Origin: DATAFF01 sp963744915
Lineage (GTDB): Bacteria > Pseudomonadota > Alphaproteobacteria > Rhizobiales > Aestuariivirgaceae
Length of the DNA: 64,000 nt
Direction: 5' to 3'
NCBI GenBank assembly: GCA_963744915.1
Contig: CAVUUY010000007.1
Coordinates: 372,001-436,000, forward strand
The notes beneath the pieces are model-generated. The model saw only the letters and a list, made by a program, of their open reading frames with translations. It did not search any database and was not told where the DNA came from. Below, piece by piece: positions 53,880-62,871 of the stretch. Position 1 is the stretch's first letter. Each line of letters begins with the position of its first letter. The position numbers were made by a program, and so were the translations under genes.

Positions 53880-54194
53880 ATGAGTCACCTTGTGATGGAC
53901 AATGACGAGAGCATGATTGACCAACGGGCTTCCGAGGCAGCATCGGCCTTCGCCTCCCTAATCCGTAATCGCCGGAAAGAACTAAAAATGCGCCAGGATC
54001 AGCTTGCCTTGGCGACCGGTGTCGGCCGCAGGTTTCTGATCGACCTAGAAGCCGGCAAGCCTTCCTGTCAGCTTGGGCGAAGCCTCTTGGTGGCTGAAAC
54101 GCTGGGGCTCAAGCCGACGGACCTTTTCGGATCCAGTGGCCCGCCTGCGCCGGAACTGCCCGATCTTCCCGAAGAAATGGAGGAGCCGGGATGA
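53880..54194 (+). CDS. hipB: HipB-like XRE antitoxin
   Basis: 104 residues from ATG 53880 (ATG 53895 also possible; neither has a clear ribosome-binding site). A helix-turn-helix of the XRE type spans about 25-80: FASLIRNRRKELKMRQDQLA, then GVGRRFLIDLEAGK. The tail is Pro/Glu-rich, as in other HipB proteins, and may insert into HipA. It overlaps hipA by four bases (ATGA). Four upstream repeats suggest autoregulation. Confidence 0.88.
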   Translation: MSHLVMDNDESMIDQRASEAASAFASLIRNRRKELKMRQDQLALATGVGRRFLIDLEAGKPSCQLGRSLLVAETLGLKPTDLFGSSGPPAPELPDLPEEMEEPG

Positions 54195-55534
54195 CCACTC
54201 TACGCGTCTACTTTGAACAGCGGCTCATAGGTACCATTGAAGTCGATAAGAGGGGACCCGGCTTCACCTATGATTCCAGCTGGATCGAATTGCGAGGTGC
54301 GTTTCCTATCTCGATAACGATGCCATTGAAATCGGCGCGCATCTCTTCCGACATTTTCCTGCCCTGGGCAGCAAATTTGCTCCCAGAGAGTGATCAGCTG
54401 CACACTCTTGGACAGCTCCTCGGGATGGCGCGGAGCGATGTAATCGGTCTGCTGTCGGCAATCGGCGGCGACACTGCGGGCGCACTCTCAATTGGTCAAC
54501 CTGGGAGAACCGCTTCCGTCCAATGGCGACCGGTGGATAGCCCAGCAAACCTTGAGAGAGTGATAGAAGATCTGCCGAATAAGCCATTCCTCGTCGGCGA
54601 GGAAGGTGTCTCGATGTCCCTAGCCGGGGCGCAGACGAAGCTTGCGGTTGCTGTGGACGACGAAGGTCGCGTCTGTATTCCGATGAACGGCTCGCCATCG
54701 ACACATATTCTCAAGCCGGACGCGCCACGCCTTTGGGGTGGCGTTCAGAACGAGGCGTTCTGCCTCACCTTGGCTAGGCGCATGAAAATCGCGACGCCGA
54801 ATTTAACCACCGGTCAGGCTGGCAATCGAACCTATTTACTTGTGCAGAGATACGATAGAGCAAATATCGGCCAACGTTGGCGTCGCTTGCATCAGGAGGA
54901 CTACTGCCAGGCGCTCGGAAAGCCGCCATCCGCAAAGTACGAGTCCAACCAGACGGGAATTGGTGGGCCGACATTGAAAGACATGTTTGAAGTAACGCGG
55001 CGGTACATGCCTCCAACGGACATCGTCCGTTTGGTAGATATGGTTGTGTTCAATGTTCTGGCTTGCAACACCGATGCACATGCCAAGAACTACTCGATCA
55101 TGATCCGCGGCAACGGTGTGTCACTTGCACCGATGTACGATGTCATGTGCGGCGAAGTTTGGGAGAACGTCACGAAGAACCTCGCCCAGAAAATCGCGGG
55201 CAAGAGTCGGGGCGATTACCTGAAGGGGAGGCACTGGCAACGATTTGCTCGCGAATGCGGCCTCAATCCTAAGCAGGTTGTTGACCGCGTCGGCGTCCTG
55301 GCAAGGAACGCGATCGCAGAAGCAGGAGCCGCTGAATCCGAGGTGGCTGCAATGCCAGCAGGCGGCCACGCAATTCTAGGTCAAGCGCGACAGGCGGTGG
55401 AACGACGGGCTCGCGCGCTTCTTCTGCAGCTACAAGAATTGGAAGACGAACGAGTTGCCGAAACTGTCGATGACAAAGGCGCCGGGGGCGTTGAGGAAGA
55501 AGCGGCTGAAGCGGCCGACCTAGACTTGGAATAG
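54191..55534 (+). CDS. hipA: HipA-like Ser/Thr protein kinase toxin
   Basis: 447 residues. The N-terminal HipA_N domain (1-105) is followed by the kinase-like core with SLAGAQTKLAV at 143-153 (ATP loop), THILKPD with Lys175, the catalytic loop NTDAHAKN at 293-300 (Asp295) and the metal-binding APMYDV (Asp317). In E. coli, HipA phosphorylates glutamyl-tRNA synthetase and induces persistence. All core residues are present, so it is probably active. A Glu/Ala-rich acidic tail after about 400 is an extension. Codon use is less GC-rich than that of the genes before the tRNA. Confidence 0.9.
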   Translation: MTTLRVYFEQRLIGTIEVDKRGPGFTYDSSWIELRGAFPISITMPLKSARISSDIFLPWAANLLPESDQLHTLGQLLGMARSDVIGLLSAIGGDTAGALSIGQPGRTASVQWRPVDSPANLERVIEDLPNKPFLVGEEGVSMSLAGAQTKLAVAVDDEGRVCIPMNGSPSTHILKPDAPRLWGGVQNEAFCLTLARRMKIATPNLTTGQAGNRTYLLVQRYDRANIGQRWRRLHQEDYCQALGKPPSAKYESNQTGIGGPTLKDMFEVTRRYMPPTDIVRLVDMVVFNVLACNTDAHAKNYSIMIRGNGVSLAPMYDVMCGEVWENVTKNLAQKIAGKSRGDYLKGRHWQRFARECGLNPKQVVDRVGVLARNAIAEAGAAESEVAAMPAGGHAILGQARQAVERRARALLLQLQELEDERVAETVDDKGAGGVEEEAAEAADLDLE

Positions 55535-55740
55535 CGATCGTTTGCGCCTTGCCGTCTTGACCCCACCTAGACGTCGCTTCACTTCAGCTGGCATACCACT
55601 TTTTGCCATCGTGCAAGGAAAGCGAAGCCTCCTCGCCTCTTGCCCAGAATGCCAACCCGTCGGGGCGAAGGCGGAGGGCGACCAGCGCGATCGCCCTCAC
55701 CTCTTGTTCTCGGTTAGAAGTAGCTGACCTTTCCCGTTCT

Positions 55741-55959
55741 TCAGGATGGGTTTCTACTGACAGTCTTGTCGACAAACGGCACACCCCAGCGCTCTGCCAT
55801 CTTGGTCAGCCACCGTCGGCTTTTCGGAAGCGATGTGCCGTTGATCAGTTGGCACGCCTCAATGACGATCGGCTTGCCCTCGGCGCGGTATATCAAGGAA
55901 TAGATCGTACCGTTTTTAATCGTTAGTTCGTAGCGGATTGGTTTGGATGCGGCAGTCAT
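55741..55959 (-). CDS. Small hypothetical protein, 72 residues
   Basis: Begins MTAASKPIRYELTIKNGTIY and ends WGVPFVDKTVSRNPS. It is strand-rich and basic, without signal peptide or membrane segment. The upstream AAAGAGAAAACG is a weak ribosome-binding site. I do not recognise it; it could be a small fragment of a larger family. Confidence 0.45.
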   Translation of the reverse strand: MTAASKPIRYELTIKNGTIYSLIYRAEGKPIVIEACQLINGTSLPKSRRWLTKMAERWGVPFVDKTVSRNPS

Positions 55960-56265
55960 TTACGTTTTCTCTTTCGTGTCCCGGTCATCTCAGCGACCGT
56001 TATCGTGTCCTCGATTTCCTTTAGGGGTATCCCCTTCAAGGACGAACAGCTGTTAAAAATAGACCGCCGCGGATTAATTTGCGCAGAAATATTTTCCAAT
56101 CGGATTCGCCGCACCAAATCCTAGCATGATTGCCATCTTCCTTCTGACCCCCAGAAATCCTATTCAACAGGTGTGAATCTGGGAGCGTCATGGGTTTACC
56201 CTGGCCTCCATTCCAACAGAGATTTTCCGGCTAATTGCAGCCTGGGCCGGGACGGCCTGACAGTG
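55960..56265. other. Gap of about 300 bases without a supported gene
   Basis: AT-richer than the surroundings. One imperfect hairpin is visible at 56017-56042 (TCCTT/AAGGA outer, AGGGG/CCCCT inner arms, loop TAT). Nothing else is recognisable. Confidence 0.5.
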
Positions 56266-56535
56266 TCACCGTCGCCACTTGGCCGCGGCGTCCTCTATCT
56301 CCGCACGGTGGACCCTTGCCGAACGGTCAGGCTGTATGGCGAGACGGTATCGATAATTCTTGAACAGCGGCTCTCTCTCGAAGAGACCACGCACGACAAG
56401 GTCCACGCAGTGGCGATTGACGGTCCGCGTCGCGACGTTCGCTCGCTCGGCGACCTCCGCGACCGACAACCATGAACCGTGCTTGCGGACGGTCCCGAAC
56501 ACGGCAACTTTATGCTCTGAAATCTTCTTGTGCAT
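56266..56535 (-). CDS. Small winged-helix-like protein
   Basis: 89 residues with a strong ribosome-binding site (GGGGAGG, 4-10 nt upstream). The middle, WLSVAEVAERANVATRTVNR, is a helix-turn-helix, and HCVDLVVRGLFEREPLF with YRYRL suggests the wing. Similar small proteins are common in Rhizobiales, as far as I know without function. It lies on the same strand as DUF2252 but about 100 nt after its stop. Confidence 0.65.
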   Translation of the reverse strand: MHKKISEHKVAVFGTVRKHGSWLSVAEVAERANVATRTVNRHCVDLVVRGLFEREPLFKNYRYRLAIQPDRSARVHRAEIEDAAAKWRR

Positions 56536-56631
56536 AGGTCCTCCCCGCTTAGTCTGGCATCCGGGCGCAGAAAGCGTTTAGTTTATTCGACTGATCCAAG
56601 AAGGATTGCCGCCTGGATGTATCGGGAAACA

Positions 56632-58104
56632 CTACTCTTCCTTGAAGACGGTGATCTTTCCTTCCCTGACTGCAGCCTTCAGTGCCGCGTGATCGCGCTC
56701 AGCCTGATCCGCATAGGCGATACCGAAACGGCCCATTGCGTTCTCGAAGGCCTCGCTCGACGCGCCAAGATAGGCCGCGATGGTCGCGACCTCCCCGACC
56801 TTGGCATGGGCCCGCGCAAGCACCCAGCCACAAGCCCTGACATAGGTTTTCATTAGTTCCACATCGAAGGTTTCGGTCAGCGGTTTGATCTTGGCATCGC
56901 GGAGCTGACGCACGTAGAAGGAACGTCCGCTCGGTCCCGTTGCCCATCCAAGGAAGATGTCGGAGACTGGTTGCATGAGTCTCTGGCCCGCCACGACCCT
57001 CTCGCCCGGATGATCATATGCGCTCTTGCCAGCAAAGGGCTCAAGCACTGAAGGGGCTGCTTCCTTGAATTGCAGGAACAATGGATCGTTGTTCACTGAC
57101 ATGAGGAGCGCGATCCAGCATCTCCGTCCGACGCTTCCGATGCCAACAACCTTGATGGCGGCGTCGAGGATCTGATATCGGGCGAGCAGCACCTGCCGGT
57201 CATCGGACAGCGTCTGGCGATAGTCGCGGAACACCTCCCTGATAATGGACTGGAATTCCTCCATCTTGGCGGCGTCGGGGTGAAAGATCAGCGGCGGCTG
57301 ATCGCGGATGCGTATCCTGCCGCCGACCGACTCGGCGAGTTTTGGGAAATCGAGTTCCGATCCGCTCTTCGCTGCGGCCGCATTAATGCGGTTCTGAACC
57401 CTCTTTCGGTGTGAACCGGGGACGGTGCTAAGGAAGTCATCCATGGTAATTTTTTGGTAACAGACTTCCAGGGGACCCATCTTTGAATATTCGTTCAGGC
57501 GCCTGCGATAGGTGCGGGAGCAGGCGATCGCACAGTCGCGGGCCTGATCGTCGGAGAAGTTAACCGAGCGGGCCGCCAGGACGATCGAGGCCACAAGCCG
57601 CTTGACATCCCATTCCCATGGCGCCGGCAACGTCTCATCGAAATCATTGATATCGAAGATGATGTTGCGCTCGGGAGTGGCGAAACCACCGAAGTTGGCG
57701 AGATGACAGTCGCCACAGGATTGCACTCCAAGACCGGTGTTCGGGGTGCGCGACAGGTCGGAGGCCATCACTGCTGATGAACCGCGATAGAAGGCGAATG
57801 GCGACTGCAACATGCGCCCGTAACGGATGGGTAACAGCTCGTCCATGCGTTCGGCATCGGAAGCGCGGAGGATGTCAATCGGATCAGCACGGTCGTCAGG
57901 CGCTTTCCAGACGCCTTGATCCTCGCGCTTCAGTTTCTCGCGGAGTGCTTTCCCCTTCGTGACAAGGTCTTGGCGCGAGGGCATATGGGTGATCTTGTCG
58001 ATTGGAAATCCCGCGGCCAGAGCTCTCTTGGCTGCAGCGGCGGCGGGATCTTTTGTAGCAATAGCGGTGGCGGGAGCCTTCGGAGCAGTCTTCGCGTCAT
58101 TCAT
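56632..58104 (-). CDS. DUF2252 family protein
   Basis: 490 residues from ATG 58104, chosen over ATG 58113 because GAGG lies 9 nt upstream. DUF2252 has a kinase-like (aminoglycoside phosphotransferase-related) fold; visible landmarks are SPFAFYRGSSAVMASDL, VQSCGDCHLANFGGFATPE and IIFDINDFDETLPAPWEWDVKR. Its function is unknown. The N-terminal 35 residues are Ala/Lys-rich and probably disordered. No partner gene is nearby. Confidence 0.88.
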   Translation of the reverse strand: MNDAKTAPKAPATAIATKDPAAAAAKRALAAGFPIDKITHMPSRQDLVTKGKALREKLKREDQGVWKAPDDRADPIDILRASDAERMDELLPIRYGRMLQSPFAFYRGSSAVMASDLSRTPNTGLGVQSCGDCHLANFGGFATPERNIIFDINDFDETLPAPWEWDVKRLVASIVLAARSVNFSDDQARDCAIACSRTYRRRLNEYSKMGPLEVCYQKITMDDFLSTVPGSHRKRVQNRINAAAAKSGSELDFPKLAESVGGRIRIRDQPPLIFHPDAAKMEEFQSIIREVFRDYRQTLSDDRQVLLARYQILDAAIKVVGIGSVGRRCWIALLMSVNNDPLFLQFKEAAPSVLEPFAGKSAYDHPGERVVAGQRLMQPVSDIFLGWATGPSGRSFYVRQLRDAKIKPLTETFDVELMKTYVRACGWVLARAHAKVGEVATIAAYLGASSEAFENAMGRFGIAYADQAERDHAALKAAVREGKITVFKEE

Positions 58105-58197
58105 TTCCAACATCCTCGGGGGATGGAGGTTCGTTCCGGCATGGATACAGACCTCCGGCGTTGTTCAGAGTTCCGAGTTGATCGGGAGGGGGCGTCA

Positions 58198-58317
58198 ATG
58201 TTGGAGCGACCTCTCATCGAAGGACTGTTTTTGTCGCGGGCCTTCCGTCCCTGGCCCTTCGGTTTTTGGGCCTATAAGCGATCTTTCCGTCTGTCCTCGC
58301 AGGGTTATCTTAATTAG
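58198..58317 (+). CDS. Possible 39-residue peptide
   Basis: ATG 58198 follows a strong GGGAGGGGG ribosome-binding site at a good distance and gives 39 residues (begins MLERPLIEGLFLSRAFRP, ends LSSQGYLN), aromatic- and Arg-rich. It is convergent with the broken DUF808 gene. There is no recognisable family, so this is only a candidate. Confidence 0.25.
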   Translation: MLERPLIEGLFLSRAFRPWPFGFWAYKRSFRLSSQGYLN

Positions 58318-58320
58318 GGC

Positions 58321-58587
58321 CTATATAGGTGCAAGAGCGAACCCAATCACCGGGATTGCCGCCGCGCCGATCAGCAGTCCAACCAGCCCGGAACCGGCTG
58401 CCGTAACCGTCCATTCGACCGCTCCAGCAGCTCGACGGCAGCGCACGGGCTGCTGCTTCGGCTGCCGCATGGATGGCCCGGCTGACCCGGCCTTTGCAGC
58501 CTGGTTAGCCACATCGTCAAGAGATGCTGTTGCCACTTTCGCGATCGCCGCGATTTCGTCGAAAAGCGCAATCAGTCCAATGCTCAT
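58321..58587 (-). pseudogene. DUF808 family protein with large internal deletion
   Basis: 88 residues from ATG 58587, behind AGAGGA. The first 35 residues (MSIGLIALFDEIAAIAKVAT, then ASLDDVANQAAKAG) are a clear DUF808/YedI N-terminus. The last ~35 (AGAVEWTVTAAGSGLVGLLI, then GAAAIPVIGFALAPI) resemble the C-terminal membrane helix region. About 200 or more central residues normally present (family ~300) are missing, replaced by a short basic linker, yet the frame is open. Either a decaying gene or a minimal membrane peptide. Confidence 0.6.
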
Positions 58588-58795
58588 GGATATTCCTCTG
58601 GCCTCAAGCATACACCACGTTGCGTGGTACCAGCTACGTGGATCCTGATCAGACAAGAAAAACCTCGGCAGCGCAGCAGAGACAATTTCTTGACCCTCTG
58701 GTGCTCGATCTCGACTGATCTCCAAACGATACTCGATGGATCGGGTCTACGACAGTTGTAGAGGCGAGCGACAAGGTTATACTCAGGAGAGACAA

Positions 58796-59791
58796 ATGAT
58801 GGACCTCATATTGCTTTGCCGGACTTGCGCAAGGGAGGAACTCGTTTTGAAGAAATCGCCCAGAACTTGGCTTGTCCTGCATAAGAATTCTTGCACAAGG
58901 CCCGACGTCGAAGCGGCTGTGGAAAACGTCCAAAAGGCGGGTATCGACGTTAATGTTTATATTCCTTGGAGCCGGAAGGACTTGCGAAGCTTCGTCCGGC
59001 AGGCCGTTAAGGACAGAGCTCAGCGAATAGTGGCTGGCGGCGGCGACGGTACCCTAAACGCCGTGGTAAATGCCATGATCGGGGGAGACAAATGCTTAGA
59101 GACAGCGCTAGGAATCCTGCCGCTGGGAACTGCCAACGATTTTGCCAAGGGCGCCGGCATCGATGCAACGGATTTGATAGGCGCTCTGGAACTCGCGTGT
59201 ATCGGAACTCCGACGAAGATCGACGTTGGACAGATGAATGACCAGTATTTCATCAACGTGGCAAGTGCGGGCCTCGGCGCCGAAATCACGGCGACCACTC
59301 CCCGGCAAATGAAAAAGCTTCTAGGCGGCGCGGCGTACTCCATTATGGGCTTCATAAGGGCGTTTCAGCTTGAGCCCTATGAGGGACGGCTGATCCTTGC
59401 GGATGGTGTCGTGAAAGAGGGATCGATGCTCATCATGGCAATAGGTAACAACCGCTTTGCCGGAGGAGGATATGAAGTCACGCCCCAAGCCATTCTAACT
59501 GACGGATTGCTCGATGTCGCCGTCGTCAGCGGCCGCAGGGCCGACAATCTGCGCCGAATAGTCGAAGAGTTAAGAGATCCGGTAAACCCGCGAAACAGAC
59601 ATTTGCTGTATCGCCAACTCTCAGCCTTCACGATTGAGATGGAAAAGCCCCTTCACGTGAACCTCGATGGTGAGCCCTGCGAGGGCACCCACTTCGAATT
59701 CCGGTGTTGTTCGGAAGCCCTGTCCGTGGTCTTGGGCGAGCAGTCTATTTATGCCCGCCATGGCCAGCGAGGCTCGAACCAACCTGCGTAA
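58796..59791 (+). CDS. YegS/BmrU-type lipid (diacylglycerol-like) kinase
   Basis: 331 residues from ATG 58796 (AGGAGA 6-11 nt upstream; ATG 58799 next to it). Nucleotide-binding motifs GGGDGTLNAVVN at 81-92 and LPLGTANDFAKG at 108-119 define the family, with a C-terminal beta-sandwich (DGLLDVAVV, then the HVNLDGEP segment). An N-terminal extension of ~20 residues is unusual. It should phosphorylate a lipid such as diacylglycerol or phosphatidylglycerol; the exact substrate is unknown. Confidence 0.88.
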   Translation: MMDLILLCRTCAREELVLKKSPRTWLVLHKNSCTRPDVEAAVENVQKAGIDVNVYIPWSRKDLRSFVRQAVKDRAQRIVAGGGDGTLNAVVNAMIGGDKCLETALGILPLGTANDFAKGAGIDATDLIGALELACIGTPTKIDVGQMNDQYFINVASAGLGAEITATTPRQMKKLLGGAAYSIMGFIRAFQLEPYEGRLILADGVVKEGSMLIMAIGNNRFAGGGYEVTPQAILTDGLLDVAVVSGRRADNLRRIVEELRDPVNPRNRHLLYRQLSAFTIEMEKPLHVNLDGEPCEGTHFEFRCCSEALSVVLGEQSIYARHGQRGSNQPA

Positions 59792-59999
59792 ATCAGCTGT
59801 ACAGCAAGATCAGAATCTTGATCCTTTCATGCCTGACATCGGTATGCCCGACCGCAAGGGCTCCGGCTGAAAAAGCTCGAGCAGCTGCGATGCTCCGCCG
59901 TAGTTTGCGGATGATCCGCCGCGTCCACGGCTTGCCACGCGACCGGCGACCGTCCATGGCTTTGCAAAGCGTGAGTGGCGGCCGGGTCTCCCGAGTTCG

Positions 60000-60620
60000 T
60001 CAGCCGGGAAAGGCGTGGGCGTAGTCGGCCCGCGCCGCCGCAAGGATGCCACGTGCTTCGGTCGCGTCGTATACCGGGTCGACCGTTATGGGGTGCGTCG
60101 CGTCGCCAGGGAGCATCTTATAGGTGAGAAAGTAATGCCGCAGGCGGTCGATGATTGCACGCGGCAGCTGTGAGACGTCCTTAATCTCCCCGTAGGTCGG
60201 ATCGCCGAGCAACACGGCCAGAATCTTATCGTCGGCCTCGGCGCGCTCGATCATACGAAGACCGCCGATCGGCCGCGCCTCGAGGAGGATCTCGCCGCGC
60301 GAGACCGGCCGGTCCGTCAGCACGCAGATGTCGAGTGGGTCGCCGTCGCCGCGAGAGACGGACGGGCTGCCCGCCAGTACGTACGCAGCGACCCGATCGC
60401 CGCAGTAGGTACGCGGCACGAACCCGTACAGCGTCGGGCAAAAGGTCGAGAAGCGCTGCGGTCGATCCACCATGAGGTAGCCGGAGTGCTTGTCGATCTC
60501 GTACTTCACCCCGTCGGTTGGGACGATCTCGATGTAAGCGCGAACGATCTCGGGAAAGCGATTTCCCGGGTCAAGGCCGTGCCACGGGTGGGGTCGATAC
60601 TCAAGCGGGCGGTCAGGCAT
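60000..60620 (-). CDS. ppa: Inorganic pyrophosphatase, family I-like
   Basis: 206 residues, longer than E. coli Ppa (176). The metal-binding signature GDGDPLDICVL is at 91-101; other family I landmarks are KYEIDKHSGYLMVDRP (near 39-54), the YGFVPRTYCGD segment and GGLRMIERAEADDKILAV. It hydrolyses pyrophosphate. It may be a second copy beside a housekeeping ppa elsewhere, since it lies in the accessory region. Confidence 0.88.
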   Translation of the reverse strand: MPDRPLEYRPHPWHGLDPGNRFPEIVRAYIEIVPTDGVKYEIDKHSGYLMVDRPQRFSTFCPTLYGFVPRTYCGDRVAAYVLAGSPSVSRGDGDPLDICVLTDRPVSRGEILLEARPIGGLRMIERAEADDKILAVLLGDPTYGEIKDVSQLPRAIIDRLRHYFLTYKMLPGDATHPITVDPVYDATEARGILAAARADYAHAFPG

Positions 60621-60810
60621 GCCTGCAGCCTACCGCGAATGGGCCGCTGCGTCGCCCCATATCGTGAACTCATCATCATGGACTGAAAACCTGAGCGAAC
60701 CTACCGCACACCGGCGAGCGCGGCAACCAAGGATGCAGTTCTCGGGATAGCAGTCTTGAGAAGCGACCAAGCGCGCCCAGATGAAATTGTAAACAGAGGA
60801 GCGAAAGTAA

Positions 60811-61023
60811 ATGGCTGACAAATCAGTTTGGAATCTGATCAGGACCGTTCCGCGTGACACGCCGGTCAAGCTCAAGACGGTCCGAGGGATTATCTGCACC
60901 GGGCGAGTGCCGAAGGGGGAGAAGATGCGCCCCGCCGACAGATGGGGTCCGAAGCGGATTAATGCCCAACGCCAGGACAAGAAAGTGAAGATCGGTGACA
61001 TCAGAGCGGTTGCGTGGCGGTGA
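60811..61023 (+). CDS. Small basic hypothetical protein, 70 residues
   Basis: ATG 60811, with GAGGAG 10-15 nt upstream. Starts MADKSVWNLIRTVPRDTPVK and ends KKVKIGDIRAVAWR; Lys/Arg-rich, so nucleic-acid binding is possible. No known domain recognised. Confidence 0.5.
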   Translation: MADKSVWNLIRTVPRDTPVKLKTVRGIICTGRVPKGEKMRPADRWGPKRINAQRQDKKVKIGDIRAVAWR

Positions 61024-61332
61024 CACGTGAGGGGGGACTTTTCCGGGAATGTCGAGCTGCAGGTTTGGGAAGGCATCCCGAGGTTATTGTGGGAGCTGTG
61101 TCACTATCTTGCCGGGAAGATCCCTATTTTGGTGGCACTACTGTGGATCGTCGCAAGCAGGCGGCCCAGGGCGCAGCCCCTCCCGCGCAGAGGTTAACTT
61201 GAGCCGTCGTGCACAAAGTGCCGGAGTTTCAGCGTCCGACGGGCCCCATCGCTAGGGGTGCCGGGGCTAGAGACCCGTGCATGCCGAGGAACAGCCCGAC
61301 AGTGTCGGCCCGAGCTGGATCGGGTGAATAAC
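61024..61332. other. Gap of about 310 bases, nothing recognised
   Basis: No frame with a believable start and codon pattern. A short plus-strand frame (61014-61202) overlaps the preceding gene and has no ribosome-binding site. Confidence 0.4.
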
Positions 61333-61557
61333 TTAGCGTGCAACGCAGCCTTTCGGAACGCCGCGGGTCTTGCAATAGACAACCGGACGATGGACGGGTT
61401 TAACAACCGCGCGCCTTGCGACGCAGCCCTTGGGCACACCGACGGTCTTACAATAGACGACGGCATTAGCTGGCCCGGCGTTCATAGAGACGACCGCAAA
61501 CGTGAGCAGCGCGGCGAACATCAGGCCCACCCGCAGCAAAGTGACAAATGGTGACAT
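61333..61557 (-). CDS. Small secreted protein with duplicated Cys motif
   Basis: 74 residues from ATG 61557 (GGAGGAAGGAA directly upstream). A signal peptide (about 1-32, ending GPANA) precedes two copies of a 16-residue unit, VVYCKTVGVPKGCVAR and VVYCKTRGVPKGCVAR, joined by a 10-residue linker. Each unit has two Cys. Proteins of this type are found in Rhizobiales and seem periplasmic; I know of no function. Confidence 0.75.
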   Translation of the reverse strand: MSPFVTLLRVGLMFAALLTFAVVSMNAGPANAVVYCKTVGVPKGCVARRAVVKPVHRPVVYCKTRGVPKGCVAR

Positions 61558-61975
61558 TTCCTTCCTCCATTGTTGAAGACGGCGATGCACAGCCTCACCA
61601 GCGCGCGACAGCCCTGGCCGGTCCTACTCACCCCCCTAGCGGCCGATCCTCGCGCCTAGCAACCTTGCGGCCGCCTGACCTGAAGGGAAGTGGGGCTGCT
61701 CGTAACCGCCGGTCGACAACCGCGATCGCCACATGGCTCATGGAGGCAAAGGCCAGGATCCCTTTGGATCGCTCCTCCTGGCTCGAAATAACGAATTTTT
61801 GGCGCGATTGAGCAACGACGGGCCACGATCAGCCAGCTAAAGGTTTTAGCCCCGAACGTCACGGGAGGGATAACGCTCCCAGGGGACTTTGTCGAAGCGG
61901 CAGCGCAGTAGCCCAGTCACGGGTCAACATGCAGCTCTCTACCCTCTAAATCCTTGAACACTGATTTGAGATTTG
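61558..61975. other. Gap of about 420 bases without a supported gene
   Basis: Frames on both strands (61548-61811 plus; 61656-61862 minus) lack a plausible start site and resemble no family I know. Confidence 0.4.
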
Positions 61976-62101
61976 ATGTCCAACTATAACGGCTACCGGC
62001 AGGAGCGTGAACGACGCGAGCGGTTAAGGGCGCTCGGCTGGATTGCTTACCTCGGGGCTTTGTTCGTCTTGCTGCTTTGGCTTGGCGTTCTGGTGTTCTA
62101 G
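61976..62101 (+). CDS. Possible single-pass membrane peptide, 41 residues
   Basis: ATG 61976 to TAG 62101. A charged front (MSNYNGYRQERERRERLRAL) is followed by one hydrophobic helix (WIAYLGALFVLLLWLGVLVF). The positive-inside arrangement fits a small inner-membrane protein. The ribosome-binding site (TTGAG) is weak. Confidence 0.4.
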   Translation: MSNYNGYRQERERRERLRALGWIAYLGALFVLLLWLGVLVF

Positions 62102-62141
62102 CACCCTCATCACCTCCACCCGGGCGACCATGGACCATTCG

Positions 62142-62190
62142 CGACCGGCATGAGCGCAACCGGAATGAGCACGACTGGAATGAACGCTTA
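62142..62190. repeat. Short imperfect repeats, about 16 bases
   Basis: Three imperfect copies of the pattern GGMATGARCRCRACYG lie in the gap between the small membrane peptide and the DUF6884-like gene. Purpose unknown. Confidence 0.35.
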
Positions 62191-62224
62191 ACGGCGCTCC
62201 CGTGGTAACCAGGGAAGCGCCCGC

Positions 62225-62795
62225 ATGACTTCCACTTCAACGCCCCTCAGATATGGGGCGGTGCCAAACCCGTGCAACGGCCAACCGCCTATAATCTGCG
62301 ACAAGGACGAGCGGCTGCTCCTCATGGCCGGCTCATATGGGAAGGCCGACGTGAGGCCAGGCCAACAGGTAGCGCCAATCGATCTTTACACGGGTGTGAT
62401 GTTCGAGACCCTGAAGAAGGGGCTGCCTGATCTCGACCAGACCAGGATCATCATCCTATCCCCCGAGCACGGCCTCGTCGGTAAGAAGTGGCCGAAGATC
62501 GCTCCATATTACAACCGGCCCCTCACCCGCAGTAAAGCGGAGAGCCTGATCGAGAACGGGCTTGATGGATTGTTTGACGACTGGGGTAGGCTACGCGATG
62601 GAAGATGTTGCGGCCCCTCGCCGCGGCAGTTACTCAAGCCCCATTTGGGCCGTGTGTGGCGTGACATCTTCATTGCAGGCGGCTACCGTCAGGTGTTTTT
62701 ACGCCCTTGTAACCGAGCTCATCGAGAGCGGCCTTGTAAGCCCGAATGCCTCTATCAACGAAGTGAAGGGCGGTGTCGATGAGCGGCGCCAGTAA
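62225..62795 (+). pseudogene. DUF6884-like protein, frameshifted in a T run
   Basis: From ATG 62225 the frame resembles DUF6884 (RLLLMAGSYGKADV, IIILSPEHGLVGKKWPKIAPYYNRPLT shortened here to its key HGLVG motif) as far as FIAGGYRQVF, then leaves frame. Removing one T from the five at 62696-62700 restores FYALVTELIESGLVSPNASI and the stop at 62795. The role of the family is unknown; it shares the SPxHGL pattern with YaaA-like proteins. As sequenced, a 185-codon product with a changed C-terminus would result. Confidence 0.55.
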
Positions 62796-62871
62796 TTTGA
62801 GGAATATCTAACAAGGCCCGCGAGCGAGCAACACGCAGGAAAAGTCTAACTCGCTCTCACGCCGGGGTCTC

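Noticed and set aside
62562..62795. Separate 77-residue gene
   Set aside because: Its second half is the continuation of the DUF6884-like gene after the T-run frameshift.
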